From: Marinospirillum sp031581385
GTDB lineage: Bacteria > Pseudomonadota > Gammaproteobacteria > Pseudomonadales > Halomonadaceae
Length of the DNA stretch: 64,000 nt
Assembly: GCF_044810985.1 (NCBI RefSeq)
Contig: NZ_CP085242.1
Location: 2,604,001 to 2,668,000, forward strand
Direction of reading: 5' to 3'
Shown: positions 15,630 through 25,500 of the stretch, in pieces
How positions within the stretch are numbered: the first letter of the stretch is position 1
How the letters are laid out: every line of letters starts with the position of its first letter
Translations under genes and position numbers: made by a program
The notes under the pieces: generated by a model
The model's database searches: none
Told to the model about the DNA's origin: nothing
Seen by the model: the letters and a program-made list of their open reading frames with translations, nothing else

Positions 15630-17660
15630 ATGTCGGACTTACTGAGTTTGGGTTTAACCGGGTTGCGCACCAGTCGTAACAACCTCTCTGTAACCGGTCA
15701 CAATATCAGCAATATTGACACCCCCGGCTATTCACGCCAGAGGGCCATTCAGGAAACCAATTCTCCTTTTGGCACTGGCGCAGGTTATATGGGCACGGGG
15801 TCACGCACCCAGACCATTGAGCGCATTGTGGATGATTATGTCACTCATCAGATGCGTGTGGACACCAGCCGCCTGAAAGACAATGAAGCCTACCTCAAGA
15901 ATGCCAATGAGCTGGATAACCTTTTAGCGAATGAAAGCTCTGCTTTAGGCACGGCCCTGAATGGCTTTTTTGATGGTGTGCAGTCGGCCGCCAATGACCC
16001 CTTGTCCAAACCGGCAAGAGAGCTTTTGTACAGCCAGGGTGACAGTGTCAGCCAGCGCTTCAAATCAGCTCAGGCGCGTTTAGCTGACCAGAACAACAAC
16101 CTCAATACTCAGTTGAGAACCTACTCGGAAAAAGTCAACGAACTGGCACAAGGGATTGGCGACATCAACCGTGAAATCCGGGTATATGAAGGCAGTCGCA
16201 ACCAGCCACCCAATGATCTCTTTGACAAGCGCGAAGAAATGCTGCGTGAGCTCAGTGAAATCATTGAAGTGGATGTGGTGGGGCAGGACAAGCTGGATGT
16301 GAATGTTTTTGTCGGCAAGGGGGTTCCCCTGATCGTTGGCGAGAACGTCAACCGCCTGGAAGCCGTCCCTGGCGAGCTGGACAAAGGCCGTTATGACGTC
16401 AATCTGGTGGATGGCAACGGCTCGAAAATGAACATCAACTCCAGCATCACCGGCGGGGAAATGGGTGGCGTTATGCGTTATCGCACCGATACGCTGGACC
16501 CTGCCCTGAATGAAATGGGCCGCATTGCCATGGTGTTTGCTGGTGAGTTCAACAACCAGCACAAGGAAGGTGTTGACCTGAATGGTGACCAGGGTGGTGA
16601 CTTCTTCAAGGATATCAACAGCAAAGAATTCATGCTGGATCGCGTGCCCGGTATCCAGCGTACAGCACCGGCCGGTGTCTGGCTGGACAGCGAGCAGCTT
16701 AACAAACTGCCAGCAGAAGAATTTGTGATTCGCGAGAAAGGTGGCAATTACCAGTTGCAGACCAGCCCTGATGGGGAACGTTTGGGTACTTTTGCCAATA
16801 TGGATGACCTCAATGATTTTACTCAGGATGAGTATGGTTTCCGGGTCGTTAACACGGATGATGCCGACCCGAGTATAAGTAGCATGAACCCCTCCATGAT
16901 TCCTGAAGAAGGTTTGTTGATCGCTCCTGTGCGTATTGGTGCTTCCCAACTGGAGCGTTCCTCCAATCTCAGCAATACCGACAAGATTGCTTTGAGCGGT
17001 ATTTCCGGGGATGAGAGTAATGCTGGAACCGCAAAACTTGGTATTAACGGCTTGTATGATAATGCTGCTCCAGCAGGTACTCAACAACCTTTCAACTTGG
17101 CAACAGAAGGCCTTACAGGCGCTGAAATAGATGTCGATGCTGCTGCAGGTAACCCGCCTGCACCGGGTGACTTTAACCTGACCGGTTTTCCCGCTGGCTC
17201 AAGCGTTACTAATTACACTGAAGATGGTGAGTTGGTCGTTCAATTGGGTGCTGGTCCACAGGAGTTACGATTAAATGTAACTGGTGCCGCACAGGCTGGT
17301 GACTCTTGGATTCTGGAAGGTAATGCTGGTGGCCAGAATGGTGCTGGTTTGGCTGGCCTTCAGAATGATGCCCTGGTGGAGCGCGGCGATGATGGGCGGG
17401 GCGGCAGCTCTTTGGGTGAAACCTATTCCATGCTGGTGGAAAAAACCGGCATCCAGACTTCCGAGTCGCGTACAGCAACAGAAGTCAGCCGTTCTGTACT
17501 TAACCAGACAACAGCCATGCGTGAGTCGGCCTCCGGGGTCAATATGGATGAAGAAGCTGCCAATCTGATTCGTTTCCAACAGGCCTACCAGGCATCAACT
17601 CAAGTGATTTCTACAGCTCAGCGGATGTTTGACACCCTGCTGAACAGTGTGGGGAGGTAA
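15630..17660 (+). CDS. flgK: Hook-filament junction protein FlgK (HAP1)
   Basis: First hook-associated protein, secreted by the flagellar export apparatus. 676 residues against about 550 in E. coli. N-terminus LLSLGLTGLRTSRNNLSVTG and HNISNIDTPGYSRQRAIQ; C-terminus ASGVNMDEEAANLIRFQQAY. The extra length is a variable central domain (about residues 430-570). DNA at about 17,000-17,290 is relatively AT-rich, like the flgE insert. Confidence 0.95.
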   Translation: MSDLLSLGLTGLRTSRNNLSVTGHNISNIDTPGYSRQRAIQETNSPFGTGAGYMGTGSRTQTIERIVDDYVTHQMRVDTSRLKDNEAYLKNANELDNLLANESSALGTALNGFFDGVQSAANDPLSKPARELLYSQGDSVSQRFKSAQARLADQNNNLNTQLRTYSEKVNELAQGIGDINREIRVYEGSRNQPPNDLFDKREEMLRELSEIIEVDVVGQDKLDVNVFVGKGVPLIVGENVNRLEAVPGELDKGRYDVNLVDGNGSKMNINSSITGGEMGGVMRYRTDTLDPALNEMGRIAMVFAGEFNNQHKEGVDLNGDQGGDFFKDINSKEFMLDRVPGIQRTAPAGVWLDSEQLNKLPAEEFVIREKGGNYQLQTSPDGERLGTFANMDDLNDFTQDEYGFRVVNTDDADPSISSMNPSMIPEEGLLIAPVRIGASQLERSSNLSNTDKIALSGISGDESNAGTAKLGINGLYDNAAPAGTQQPFNLATEGLTGAEIDVDAAAGNPPAPGDFNLTGFPAGSSVTNYTEDGELVVQLGAGPQELRLNVTGAAQAGDSWILEGNAGGQNGAGLAGLQNDALVERGDDGRGGSSLGETYSMLVEKTGIQTSESRTATEVSRSVLNQTTAMRESASGVNMDEEAANLIRFQQAYQASTQVISTAQRMFDTLLNSVGR

Positions 17661-17666
17661 GTAACC

Positions 17667-18659
17667 ATGATACGCATGTCCACAGCACAGATGTTCAATA
17701 CCAGCTTGTACAACATGACTCAGACGCAAGGCCGGATGAATAATACCAACAACCAGTTGGGTTCCGGTAAAGCGATAACGACCCCCGCTGATGATCCGGT
17801 TGCCGCTGCACAAACCCTGAACACCAAGACACGGATTTCGGTGGTGGAGCAATACACTCGCAATTTGGATTTCTCAGATAAAAACCTGAGTCAAACAGAA
17901 TCGGTTATGGATCAAACGGAAAGCAGCCTGATTCGCTTGAAAGAAATGGCGATCCAGCTGGGGAGTGATCAATGGAGTGAAAAGCAAGTGCGCTCCACCG
18001 GGACTGAAGCCAAAGAAATCCTGAGTCATTTGCAGGGTTTGGTGAATACCAAAAATGAAAGCGGTGAATATATTTTTGCAGGCAGCCAGGCTGACCAAAA
18101 GGCTTACGATGGCAATGTCTTTCAGGGCGATCGCATCGAGCGTGAAGCTCAGGTAGCAGATGATACTTTTATCAAAATGCTGACTTCTGGTGACCGGGCT
18201 TTTGAAAACCTGGATACAGCCGAACTGACTACTCATGATCCTGCTGCTGCTGTTTTTACCAATGATGGCTCCCAGGATTTGGCCGCCACTCCCAAGGAAT
18301 ACTCCAATAATATGCTGGGGGTTATTCAGTATTTTGTGGATTCAACAGGTAATGGCACCGGTGGCACGCTGGCTGATGTGGATAAAGATGCTATAAGGTC
18401 AGCCATCCAGAATATTGATGTTGCTTTTGAACAGGTTTCCCAAACCCGCTCCCAGATAGGTGCACGCCAGAACACTCTGGAAGCGGTAAAGACCAGCAAT
18501 GAAGACTTTGAGCTTTTTGCCAAGAAAAGCCTGTCAGACCTGGAAGACCTGGACTATGCCGAAGCCATTACCCGTTTCCAGCAGCAGCAAATGTCTCTGC
18601 AGGCGGGTCAGCAGGCTTTCAGCCGGGTTTCCGGTTTAAGCTTGTTTAATTACCTCTAA
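17667..18659 (+). CDS. flgL: Hook-filament junction protein FlgL (HAP3)
   Basis: Connects the hook to flagellin. The 330-residue product begins IRMSTAQMFNTSLYNMTQTQ and has the flagellin-like N- and C-terminal helices (RFQQQQMSLQAGQQAFSRVS at the end). Its ribosome site GGGGAGG spans the flgK stop. It is the last flg gene in this unit; flagellin genes are not in the window. Confidence 0.95.
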   Translation: MIRMSTAQMFNTSLYNMTQTQGRMNNTNNQLGSGKAITTPADDPVAAAQTLNTKTRISVVEQYTRNLDFSDKNLSQTESVMDQTESSLIRLKEMAIQLGSDQWSEKQVRSTGTEAKEILSHLQGLVNTKNESGEYIFAGSQADQKAYDGNVFQGDRIEREAQVADDTFIKMLTSGDRAFENLDTAELTTHDPAAAVFTNDGSQDLAATPKEYSNNMLGVIQYFVDSTGNGTGGTLADVDKDAIRSAIQNIDVAFEQVSQTRSQIGARQNTLEAVKTSNEDFELFAKKSLSDLEDLDYAEAITRFQQQQMSLQAGQQAFSRVSGLSLFNYL

Positions 18660-18919
18660 CGTCTGCTCCGGTAGAGTGCTACCAGGCAGAGAAGCAAGCC
18701 TGCACAGGCTGCCCACATACAGCTGCTTACCAGCAGCGGGTGGCGCTGTGCAAAAGGAATGAAGGGGGCGCCGGTATCCTCAACACACTGGCCGTTCAGG
18801 TAGTCGTAGTGGCCACCTTCATGAATACAGTTGCTGACATCCACATACTCCACACCCCAGGCACCCATGAGAAGGATCAAGGGGAGTGTCAACAACAGCA
18901 GTCCAAGCTTCAGCAGCAT
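18656..18919 (-). CDS. Small two-TM membrane protein of unknown function
   Basis: An 87-residue protein. Hydrophobic segment 1 (LLKLGLLLLTLPLILLMGAW) is followed by a short loop with two Cys (SNCIHEGGHYDYLNGQCVED), then segment 2 near the C-terminus and a basic tail RSRR. The loop Cys pair may form a periplasmic disulfide. The ATG at 18919 with GGAG is preferred to a TTG 27 bases earlier. Its stop overlaps that of flgL by 4 bases. I do not recognise the family. Confidence 0.6.
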   Translation of the reverse strand: MLLKLGLLLLTLPLILLMGAWGVEYVDVSNCIHEGGHYDYLNGQCVEDTGAPFIPFAQRHPLLVSSCMWAACAGLLLCLVALYRSRR

Positions 18920-18978
18920 CTCTATTTTCTCCAAGGGTAAAATCAAAGCGCTCAGCTTACCTTGATCCGGTTATTGTC

Positions 18979-19000
18979 AAAAGTGATAATTGCCACTTTT
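18979..19000. repeat. inverted repeat upstream of purE
   Basis: AAAAGTG (18979-18985) and CACTTTT (18994-19000) flank an 8-base spacer. It may be an operator or a weak hairpin between the 18919 gene and purE. It does not resemble the PurR box as I know it. Confidence 0.3.
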
Positions 19001-19069
19001 CCCCTGTGCCATTTAAAGGTATCCTCACCAGCTTTCATTTTTGCGAGTTCAACCCCGAGGTTTTAACTG

Positions 19070-19561
19070 ATGCAGCCACAAGTCGGCGTGATTATGGGTT
19101 CCAAGTCGGATTGGCCGACCCTGAAGCATGCAGTACAAATGCTGGAACAACTTGGCGTCAGCCATGAAGTGAAGGTGGTGTCTGCCCATCGCACACCTGA
19201 TTTGCTTTTTGATTACGCCAAAACAGCCAAGATGCGCGGTCTTCAGGTGATCATTGCCGGTGCGGGCGGTGCAGCCCATTTGCCGGGCATGGCTGCATCA
19301 CAAACAACCCTGCCGGTTCTGGGTGTGCCGGTTGAGTCCAAGGCCCTCAAAGGGATGGACTCCCTGCTTTCCATTGTACAAATGCCCGGCGGTGTGCCAG
19401 TCGCTACTCTGGCGATTGGCAAGGCTGGCGCGACCAATGCTGGAATTCTGGCTGCCCAGATTGTGGCTCTTCAGGATTCTTCCGTGGCAGCAAAGCTGGA
19501 AGCTTTTCGTGAAAAACAAACCCAGACGGTTCTGGATAACCCTGATCCCCGCGAGAATTAA
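19070..19561 (+). CDS. purE: N5-CAIR mutase PurE
   Basis: Converts N5-carboxyaminoimidazole ribonucleotide to CAIR in de novo purine synthesis. The 163-residue protein has the class I PurE signature VGVIMGSKSDWPTL and VVSAHRTPDLLFDYA, then AGAGGAAHLPGMAASQT. GAGG precedes the ATG by 9 bases. purK follows after 11 bases. Confidence 0.97.
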   Translation: MQPQVGVIMGSKSDWPTLKHAVQMLEQLGVSHEVKVVSAHRTPDLLFDYAKTAKMRGLQVIIAGAGGAAHLPGMAASQTTLPVLGVPVESKALKGMDSLLSIVQMPGGVPVATLAIGKAGATNAGILAAQIVALQDSSVAAKLEAFREKQTQTVLDNPDPREN

Positions 19562-19572
19562 GAGGCAAAAAG

Positions 19573-20703
19573 ATGCGAGTTGGTATTCTAGGCGCAGGGC
19601 AACTGGGACAAATGCTGGCGCTGGCCGGTTATCCGCTGGGCCAGCGTTTTGTTTTTCTGGACACCAGTGGCAGCCCCAGTGCTGATATCGGCACAACCCT
19701 GATTGATCCCCAGAATCAACAGCTACCTGACTTCCTCTTGCGGGTGGATCAGGTGACCTATGAATTTGAGCACCTGCCTGTAGAGCTGGTCAGGGAAATT
19801 GAAAAGCATAAACCGGTTTACCCTTCCAGCCGTGCTTTGGAGGTTTGTCAGAATCGGGGATTGGAAAAAGACCTGTTTACCCGCTTGAATCTACCCACCC
19901 CTGAATACCGTCTAGTGAACTCTGCTGAAGAACTGGCTGCTGCGGTAAAAGAGCTGGGTGAAGCCAAGCAAAAGCCGGTTGTTGCCAAGTCGGTGACCGA
20001 AGGCTATGACGGCAAGGGGCAGGCCGTATTGCGCTCGGCTGAAGAAGCCCCCCAGGCCTGGGAAGCCATAGGCCACAAGCAACTACTGGTAGAAGCCTTT
20101 GTGGATTTTGTGCGCGAAGTGTCCATTATTGCCGTGCGTGGACAGGATGGTGAAGTGGTTTTCTACCCCATGGCTGAAAACCATCATGTTGATGGCATTC
20201 TGCGTTACTCTCTGGCTCCCATCCCTGATCTGCAGGATAAAACGCAGCAATTGGCCGAGACTTATATTCAGGCTCTGCTGCAGGAGCTGGATTACGTTGG
20301 CGTGCTGGCACTGGAGCTTTTCCAGAAAGCGGATGGTCAACTGGTGGTTAATGAAATGGCACCGCGTGTGCATAATTCCGGCCACTGGACGCAAAACGGT
20401 GCGGTCACCAGCCAGTTTGAAAACCACCTGCGGGCTGTTTCGGGCCTGCCGTTGGGGTCAACCCAGGCGCTTCATCCCACCTGTATGCTGAATATCATTG
20501 GTAAGGCCCCTGCATCGCAGGCTGTTCTGACTGAAGAAAAGGCCCACTTGCACCTCTATGGCAAGGAAGAACGTTCAGGCCGCAAGCTGGGTCATATCAA
20601 TCTGGTTGCCGAGGATGCGACTACCCTGGTGAGCAAAGTTAAAGCACTGGCCAGACTATTGCCGGATGCGCCGGAACCCTGCTTCAGCTTTACCCAGTCA
20701 TAG
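19573..20703 (+). CDS. purK: N5-CAIR synthetase PurK
   Basis: ATP-grasp enzyme that carboxylates AIR using ATP and bicarbonate. The 376-residue product starts RVGILGAGQLGQMLALAGYP and carries the ATP-grasp segments VAKSVTEGYDGKGQAVLR, LVEAFVDFVREVSIIAVR and VNEMAPRVHNSGHWTQNG. It works directly before PurE in the pathway and forms an operon with it. Confidence 0.97.
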   Translation: MRVGILGAGQLGQMLALAGYPLGQRFVFLDTSGSPSADIGTTLIDPQNQQLPDFLLRVDQVTYEFEHLPVELVREIEKHKPVYPSSRALEVCQNRGLEKDLFTRLNLPTPEYRLVNSAEELAAAVKELGEAKQKPVVAKSVTEGYDGKGQAVLRSAEEAPQAWEAIGHKQLLVEAFVDFVREVSIIAVRGQDGEVVFYPMAENHHVDGILRYSLAPIPDLQDKTQQLAETYIQALLQELDYVGVLALELFQKADGQLVVNEMAPRVHNSGHWTQNGAVTSQFENHLRAVSGLPLGSTQALHPTCMLNIIGKAPASQAVLTEEKAHLHLYGKEERSGRKLGHINLVAEDATTLVSKVKALARLLPDAPEPCFSFTQS

Positions 20704-20730
20704 ACAAGACCTATAAAACAGATTTACAGA

Positions 20731-20751
20731 AACCCTTAGCCAGCCAGGGTT
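20731..20751. repeat. inverted repeat between purK and dps
   Basis: AACCCT (20731-20736) and AGGGTT (20746-20751) form a short inverted repeat 52 bases before the dps start. A further GGGTT at 20756-20760 repeats the right arm. It may be a dps operator; no regulator is assigned. Confidence 0.3.
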
Positions 20752-20802
20752 ACTTGGGTTAGGATAACAACTGAAATTCTTAAAGAAGCAAGGAGGTTGT
20801 TA

Positions 20803-21276
20803 ATGACGACTAACCGTATTGGTCTGGATTCTGGTAAAGCAACCGAGCTTTCAGGAAAGCTCAATAATCTGTTGGCCAACTACCAGATTTTTTACATGAA
20901 TGTGCGTGGCTACCACTGGAACATTCAAGGACCTGAATTTTTTGAATTGCACGTTAAATTTGAAGAACAGTACAATGATCTGCTGCTGAAAGTTGATGAA
21001 CTGGCTGAGCGCATCCTGACTCTGGGTCATCGTCCCATGCACGCGTTCAGTGACTATATTGCCACCAGCAGCATCAAAGAAGACAAGCAGGTCAGTGACG
21101 GCAAAACCTGCGTTGAAGGTCTTCTGACCGGTTACAAGCTGATTATTCAGATGCAGCGCGATGTCATGGAGCTGGCCGGAGAAGCTGATGACGAAGGCAC
21201 GGCTGCCCTGATGAGTGATTACATCTCCGAACAGGAAAAAACAGTCTGGATGCTGAGCGCCTATCTGGGCCGTTAG
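20803..21276 (+). CDS. dps: Dps ferritin-like DNA-protection protein
   Basis: Mini-ferritin that oxidises and stores Fe2+ and protects DNA under stress. The 157-residue protein shows the intersubunit ferroxidase residues in YHWNIQGPEFFELH: His38, His50, Glu54 (Asp in E. coli), Asp65 and Glu69, with the spacing of E. coli Dps. The N-terminal tail is short with a single Lys, so DNA binding may be weak. AGGAGG sits 6 bases before the ATG at 20803, so a TTG at 20797 is rejected. A strong terminator follows. Confidence 0.92.
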   Translation: MTTNRIGLDSGKATELSGKLNNLLANYQIFYMNVRGYHWNIQGPEFFELHVKFEEQYNDLLLKVDELAERILTLGHRPMHAFSDYIATSSIKEDKQVSDGKTCVEGLLTGYKLIIQMQRDVMELAGEADDEGTAALMSDYISEQEKTVWMLSAYLGR

Positions 21277-21312
21277 GCTTTCGGGACTGAACCTTGATCT
21301 CAGTTGAAAACC

Positions 21313-21344
21313 AACCGGGTGGCCCCAGGCCACTCGGTTTTTTT
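21313..21344 (+). terminator. Rho-independent terminator after dps
   Basis: A 12-bp stem (21313-21324 with 21328-21339, one G-T pair) has a 3-base loop and leads into an uninterrupted T run to 21344. It isolates dps from the DUF501 gene 16 bases on. Confidence 0.92.
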
Positions 21345-21359
21345 GAATAAAGTGACCCC

Positions 21360-21881
21360 ATGTTGACTGCACTCCAGCAAGACCCTACTCCGGAACAACG
21401 CACCATCATCAGTGAAGAGCTGGGCCGTGAGCCGAAAGGCATGCAATATGTGACGGCTCTGGATAGCCAGGGGCGTCCTCTGGTGGTTCAGGTCGATGCC
21501 CTGGTGGATAACAAGCCTTTTCCCACCCTCTACTGGTTGTCCAGTCGTCTGCTGGTGAAAGAGTTGTCACACCTGGAGGCCGCGGGGGTCATCAAGAAGC
21601 TGGAAGCCAGATTGCTTGAGGATGAGCAGTTGCTGTCCGAGTATCGCAAAAGCCATGAAGACTATATCCGGCGTCGCTGGGATGCCATGTCTGTGGAGAC
21701 GCGTCAGAAGGTTGCCGACCTGGGGTTTACTGAAGTGTTCAGCCGTCGTGGTGTGGGTGGTATTGAAAACTGGCAGCAGGTGCGTTGCCTGCACACTCAG
21801 TATGCGCATCACTTGAGCGGCTATAATGCGATCGGCCAGTGGCTGGATCAGGAGTATGGCATTAAGCAGTTGATCCCCTAA
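21360..21881 (+). CDS. DUF501 protein
   Basis: A 173-residue soluble protein matching DUF501: DNKPFPTLYWLSSRLLVKEL near residue 50 and the C-terminal VRCLHTQYAHHL followed by NAIGQWL. The Cys-Leu-His and following His residues are conserved, but the biochemical role is unknown. The stop overlaps the convergent PilZ-like gene by 4 bases. Confidence 0.85.
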   Translation: MLTALQQDPTPEQRTIISEELGREPKGMQYVTALDSQGRPLVVQVDALVDNKPFPTLYWLSSRLLVKELSHLEAAGVIKKLEARLLEDEQLLSEYRKSHEDYIRRRWDAMSVETRQKVADLGFTEVFSRRGVGGIENWQQVRCLHTQYAHHLSGYNAIGQWLDQEYGIKQLIP

Positions 21882-22258
21882 AAGCTGCTGTAGGTCAGCT
21901 TCATGGTTTGCTTGTCTTTCAGATACTGGGCAATAAAAGCCTGATCTTCCTTGCTGGCTCGGGTGATTTGCAGATCGATGCCGTAAAGGGTTCCGCAAGA
22001 GAGGAGCACTGAACTTAAAACCTTTCCGGAAAGATGCAAGGAGCGTTTGACACCCAAATGAATGGCGTGAATTTCCAGGGTGACTTCAACGCCCTTCTTG
22101 AGATTTTTTTCGCTTTGAAAGCGTACTTCCCGACTGCTCAGGTTTTGGGTATAAGCCCAGAATCCCCGCAGTGTCTTCTGACCGGGTGAGGGTAGCAACA
22201 GACGAGCCTTCCAGTAGGTGGGCACACCCTTGGGTTGATCTTCTGCAGGCTTTTTCAT
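21878..22258 (-). CDS. PilZ-like protein, degenerate ligand motif
   Basis: A 126-residue protein with a beta-rich layout like a PilZ domain (RGFWAYTQNLSSREVRFQSE, then GTLYGIDLQIT). The canonical c-di-GMP motifs RxxxR and (D/N)xSxxG are not intact: NLSSRE lacks the Gly. It may be a non-binding PilZ adaptor or an unrelated beta-barrel. CGGAGC precedes the ATG. The window also encodes a diguanylate cyclase, at 36.7-38.0 kb. Confidence 0.5.
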   Translation of the reverse strand: MKKPAEDQPKGVPTYWKARLLLPSPGQKTLRGFWAYTQNLSSREVRFQSEKNLKKGVEVTLEIHAIHLGVKRSLHLSGKVLSSVLLSCGTLYGIDLQITRASKEDQAFIAQYLKDKQTMKLTYSSF

Positions 22259-22409
22259 TTTTTTGCTCCGTACCGGCTTGTCACAGGGGTTGGGGGCTAA
22301 ACATTGTAATTCATGATCCAGATTAAGGTTAGTCCTATTCTGTTCGCTAAAATATGCGTTAAACTTAAACAGTGGGCAACAAGCCCTAAAACAGTGGTGG
22401 AGAGACCTT

Positions 22410-22535
22410 ATGTACCTGGATCAATACGTAGTTGCAAGTCTGGTGCTGGTGGCAGTGATGATTGTTGCCAGTGTTTGGAGCATCAAAAAGCTCAAAAATG
22501 TGATGGACAAGGATCAGGCCAATTCTGACAAGTAA
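22410..22535 (+). CDS. 41-residue single-TM membrane protein
   Basis: A small protein beginning MYLDQYVVAS, with one hydrophobic helix (LVLVAVMIVASVW), then a basic/acidic tail SIKKLKNVMDKDQANSDK. GGAGAG lies 7 bases before the ATG and a strong terminator starts 20 bases after the stop, so it looks like a complete single-gene transcript. An overlapping 71-codon frame at 22313 has an improbable, Cys- and Lys-rich product and no good ribosome site. The protein family is not recognised. Confidence 0.6.
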   Translation: MYLDQYVVASLVLVAVMIVASVWSIKKLKNVMDKDQANSDK

Positions 22536-22555
22536 TCAGTATTGTTCTCTTCTAC

Positions 22556-22583
22556 AAAGCCCGGCTGTTATACCGGGCTTTTT
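22556..22583 (+). terminator. Rho-independent terminator
   Basis: AAAGCCCGG (22556-22564) pairs with CCGGGCTTT (22573-22581) around an 8-base loop and runs into TT. It ends the 41-residue gene transcript and overlaps the stop codon of the convergent RND gene, so it may work for both strands. Confidence 0.85.
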
Positions 22584-25500
22584 CATGTTCGGGCGTTGCG
22601 TCTGCCACTCAGGGAGACATAATCACCCAGCACCAGAAGGCAGGGAGTGAGCACCAGAGTCAAGAGGGTGGCAAAACCCAGGCCACCGGCAATGGCACTG
22701 GATAGCTGTCGCCACCAATGCGTTGAGGGCGCCCCCAGCCCCAGACTTGGTTCCAGCAGGTTGACGTTGACTCCCAGAACCATGGGCATCAACCCCAGAA
22801 TGGTGGTCAGAGCTGTCAGCAATACCGGACGCATACGCAGGCAGCCGGTTTCCAGCGCTGCCTGATGGCTGTTAAGTCCTTGTTGGCGCAGGCGATTGTA
22901 GGTATCGATCAGGACGATGTTGTTGTTGACGACTATGCCCGCCAGAGCAATGATCCCCATACCGACCATAACCACCCCGAAAGCCTGACCGGCCAGTAAT
23001 AGCCCCAGTAGGACACCGGCTGTGGAGAAAAGGATCGCAGAAAGCACCAGTGCGGTCTGGTAGAGGCTGTTGAACTGCATGACCAGAATAATCAGCATCA
23101 GAAAGATGGCGACAAAAAAGGCCATCATCAGAAAGTTCATGGTTTCCTGCATATCGGCATCTTCACCGGCAATTTTTACACTCACCCCTTCCGGTAATTC
23201 CTGCAGGTAGGGGCGCAGCTGGGACAGGCGCTCGTCCAATTGATAACCTTCTTCCAGGTCTGCACGCAGGGTCAGGGTGCGCTGTCCATCCACCCGGCGC
23301 AAATTACCGATCTTGGGAGCGGCTTCCAGGGTGACAAACTGGCTCAGCGGAACCTGCCCCTGGGGGGTGGCAATGGTTTGACGTTCCAGTTGATCCAGGG
23401 TACGGGCTCGCTGTGGAAGGCGCACACGGATATCCACTTCATCATTGGCATCCTGGGGTCGATAGGTCGCCAGCATCAGGCCATTGGTGACCAGCTGCAC
23501 AGCATTGCCAACCGTGCTGACATCGGCCCCAAAACGGGCGGCCGCCTGACGATCCACCTTGAAACGCCATTCGGTGCCGGGCAGACTGCGGTCGTCCTGA
23601 TAGTCGGTAAAACCACCCAGCTCCTGCATCCTGTTCAGCAGTTGCTCCAGGGCCTTTTCCGCCAGGGCCGGCTGTTGGGCGCTGACCTCCAGTACCACGG
23701 GTTTTCCGGCCCCCGGGCCTTGTTCCTGCTCACGGAACTCCAGAATAATACCCGGCAGATCAGCTGTTTTTTCACGCATTTCGGTCAGTATTTCCCGGGC
23801 CGGACGACGTTCATGCCAGTCTGTGAACTGGAACTGGATAATGCCAATAGTATCTTCGGGCGGCCCACCCCAGGGGCCGCCACCAGCCTGGCCAGCAAAA
23901 GAACGCGCATACAAGGCCTTGACTTCCGGCATGCCCAGCAGCCTTTGCTCAACCTGACGCACCACCTGGTCGCGTTCCTGAACAGAAAAGTCGCCACGGG
24001 CACGCACCTGAACCTGAGCCGACTCAGGCTCCACTGAAGGAAAAAAGTCCATACCGTGGTTGAATTTGGCATAGGCCAGATAAATCACAAAAATCACTGC
24101 CAGCATCCCCAGCAGGGTGAAGCCGGGTTTCAACAACAGCTTGTCGAGTAATATGCGGTAGCCTTTACCCAGCCTGCTTTGTGCTTTGTAGTCAACCAGG
24201 TCATCTTCACTTTCCTGATTGTTACTGGCGGCGTTTTTACGGCTGCCACCCGCGACACTGCCCAGGGAAGGCAGGAAAACCAGGGCCATGGCCAGAGAAG
24301 ACAACAGGCAGAGAATGACGGTGATGGGTAGGAATTTCATGAACTCACCGACCATGCCCGGCCAGAAAAGCAGGGGGATAAAAACCGATAGAGTGGTGGC
24401 TGTAGAAGCAATAATCGGCCAGGCCATGCGCGAAGCTGCTTTGGCCCAGGCTTCAGAGGGTTCCAGCCCCTGATTAAGGTAGCGATCGGCCAGCTCGGTG
24501 ACCACCAGGGCACCATCCACCAGCATGCCGGCGACCAGGATCAGGGAAAAAAGCACGATGATATTCAGGGTGTAGCCCAGCGACCAGATCAGCAAAATAC
24601 CCATCAGAAAGGCGCCGGGAATGGTGACCCCAACCAACAATGCCGAACGCAACCCCATGGCGGCAATCACCAGAAGCAATACCAGAACCACAGCCGTCAA
24701 CACGTTGTTCAGCAGATCATTCAGGGTGTTTTTGACCTCAATGGATTGATCCATGATGAAATCAACTTCAACTCCCTCGGGCAAATGCGGCAGAGCAGCA
24801 TCCAGCAGTCCTTTGATTTTATCCACTGTTTCTATGATGTTGGCCCCGGCGCGCTTGGTCACTTCCAGCACCAGTGCCGGTTGCCCGTTGATTCGGGCAA
24901 ACCCCGTGGGGTCTTTGAAAGTACGGTGGATACGGGCGATATCTTGAAAGGTCACCACGGTCGAGCCATCGACCTTGACCGGCATTTGCATCAGGTCGTC
25001 CAGCTCTTCAATGACCCCCGGCACCTTCATGGCCATGCGGCCCGAGCCAGTATCCAGACTGCCCGCTGCCACCAGGCGGTTATTGCGGGAAACCAGATTG
25101 AACAACTGAGCATAATCCAGCCCGTAGCTTTCCATGGCCTGGGGGCTGACCAGAATTTCCAGCAGGTCTTCACGGTCACCGCCGACATCCACCTCCAGAA
25201 TTTCCGGGAGGCCTTCCAGCTCTTCCTGAATTTGTCGCCCGGTGGCCACCAGGGTGGCTTCATCCAGTGGCCCGGACAGCCCTATGGATAAAATCGGGAA
25301 GAGAGCTGTGTTGATTTCATGCACCCGCGGTTCATCCGCTTCAGAGGGCAACTGGCTCTGACCGGTGTCCACCTGTTCGCGGGTTTTTTGTAGAGCCAGA
25401 TCCGGGTCAAATCCGGCATCGAATTCCAGCATGATGGAAGCGTGACCTTCAGAGGCAGTGGCCACCATCTTGCGTACACCTTCCAATGCCCTCAGTTCCT

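Noticed and set aside
22313..22528. 71-codon frame overlapping the 41-residue gene
   Set aside because: Poor ribosome site and an implausible product, while the alternative frame has a good site, a TM helix and a terminator.
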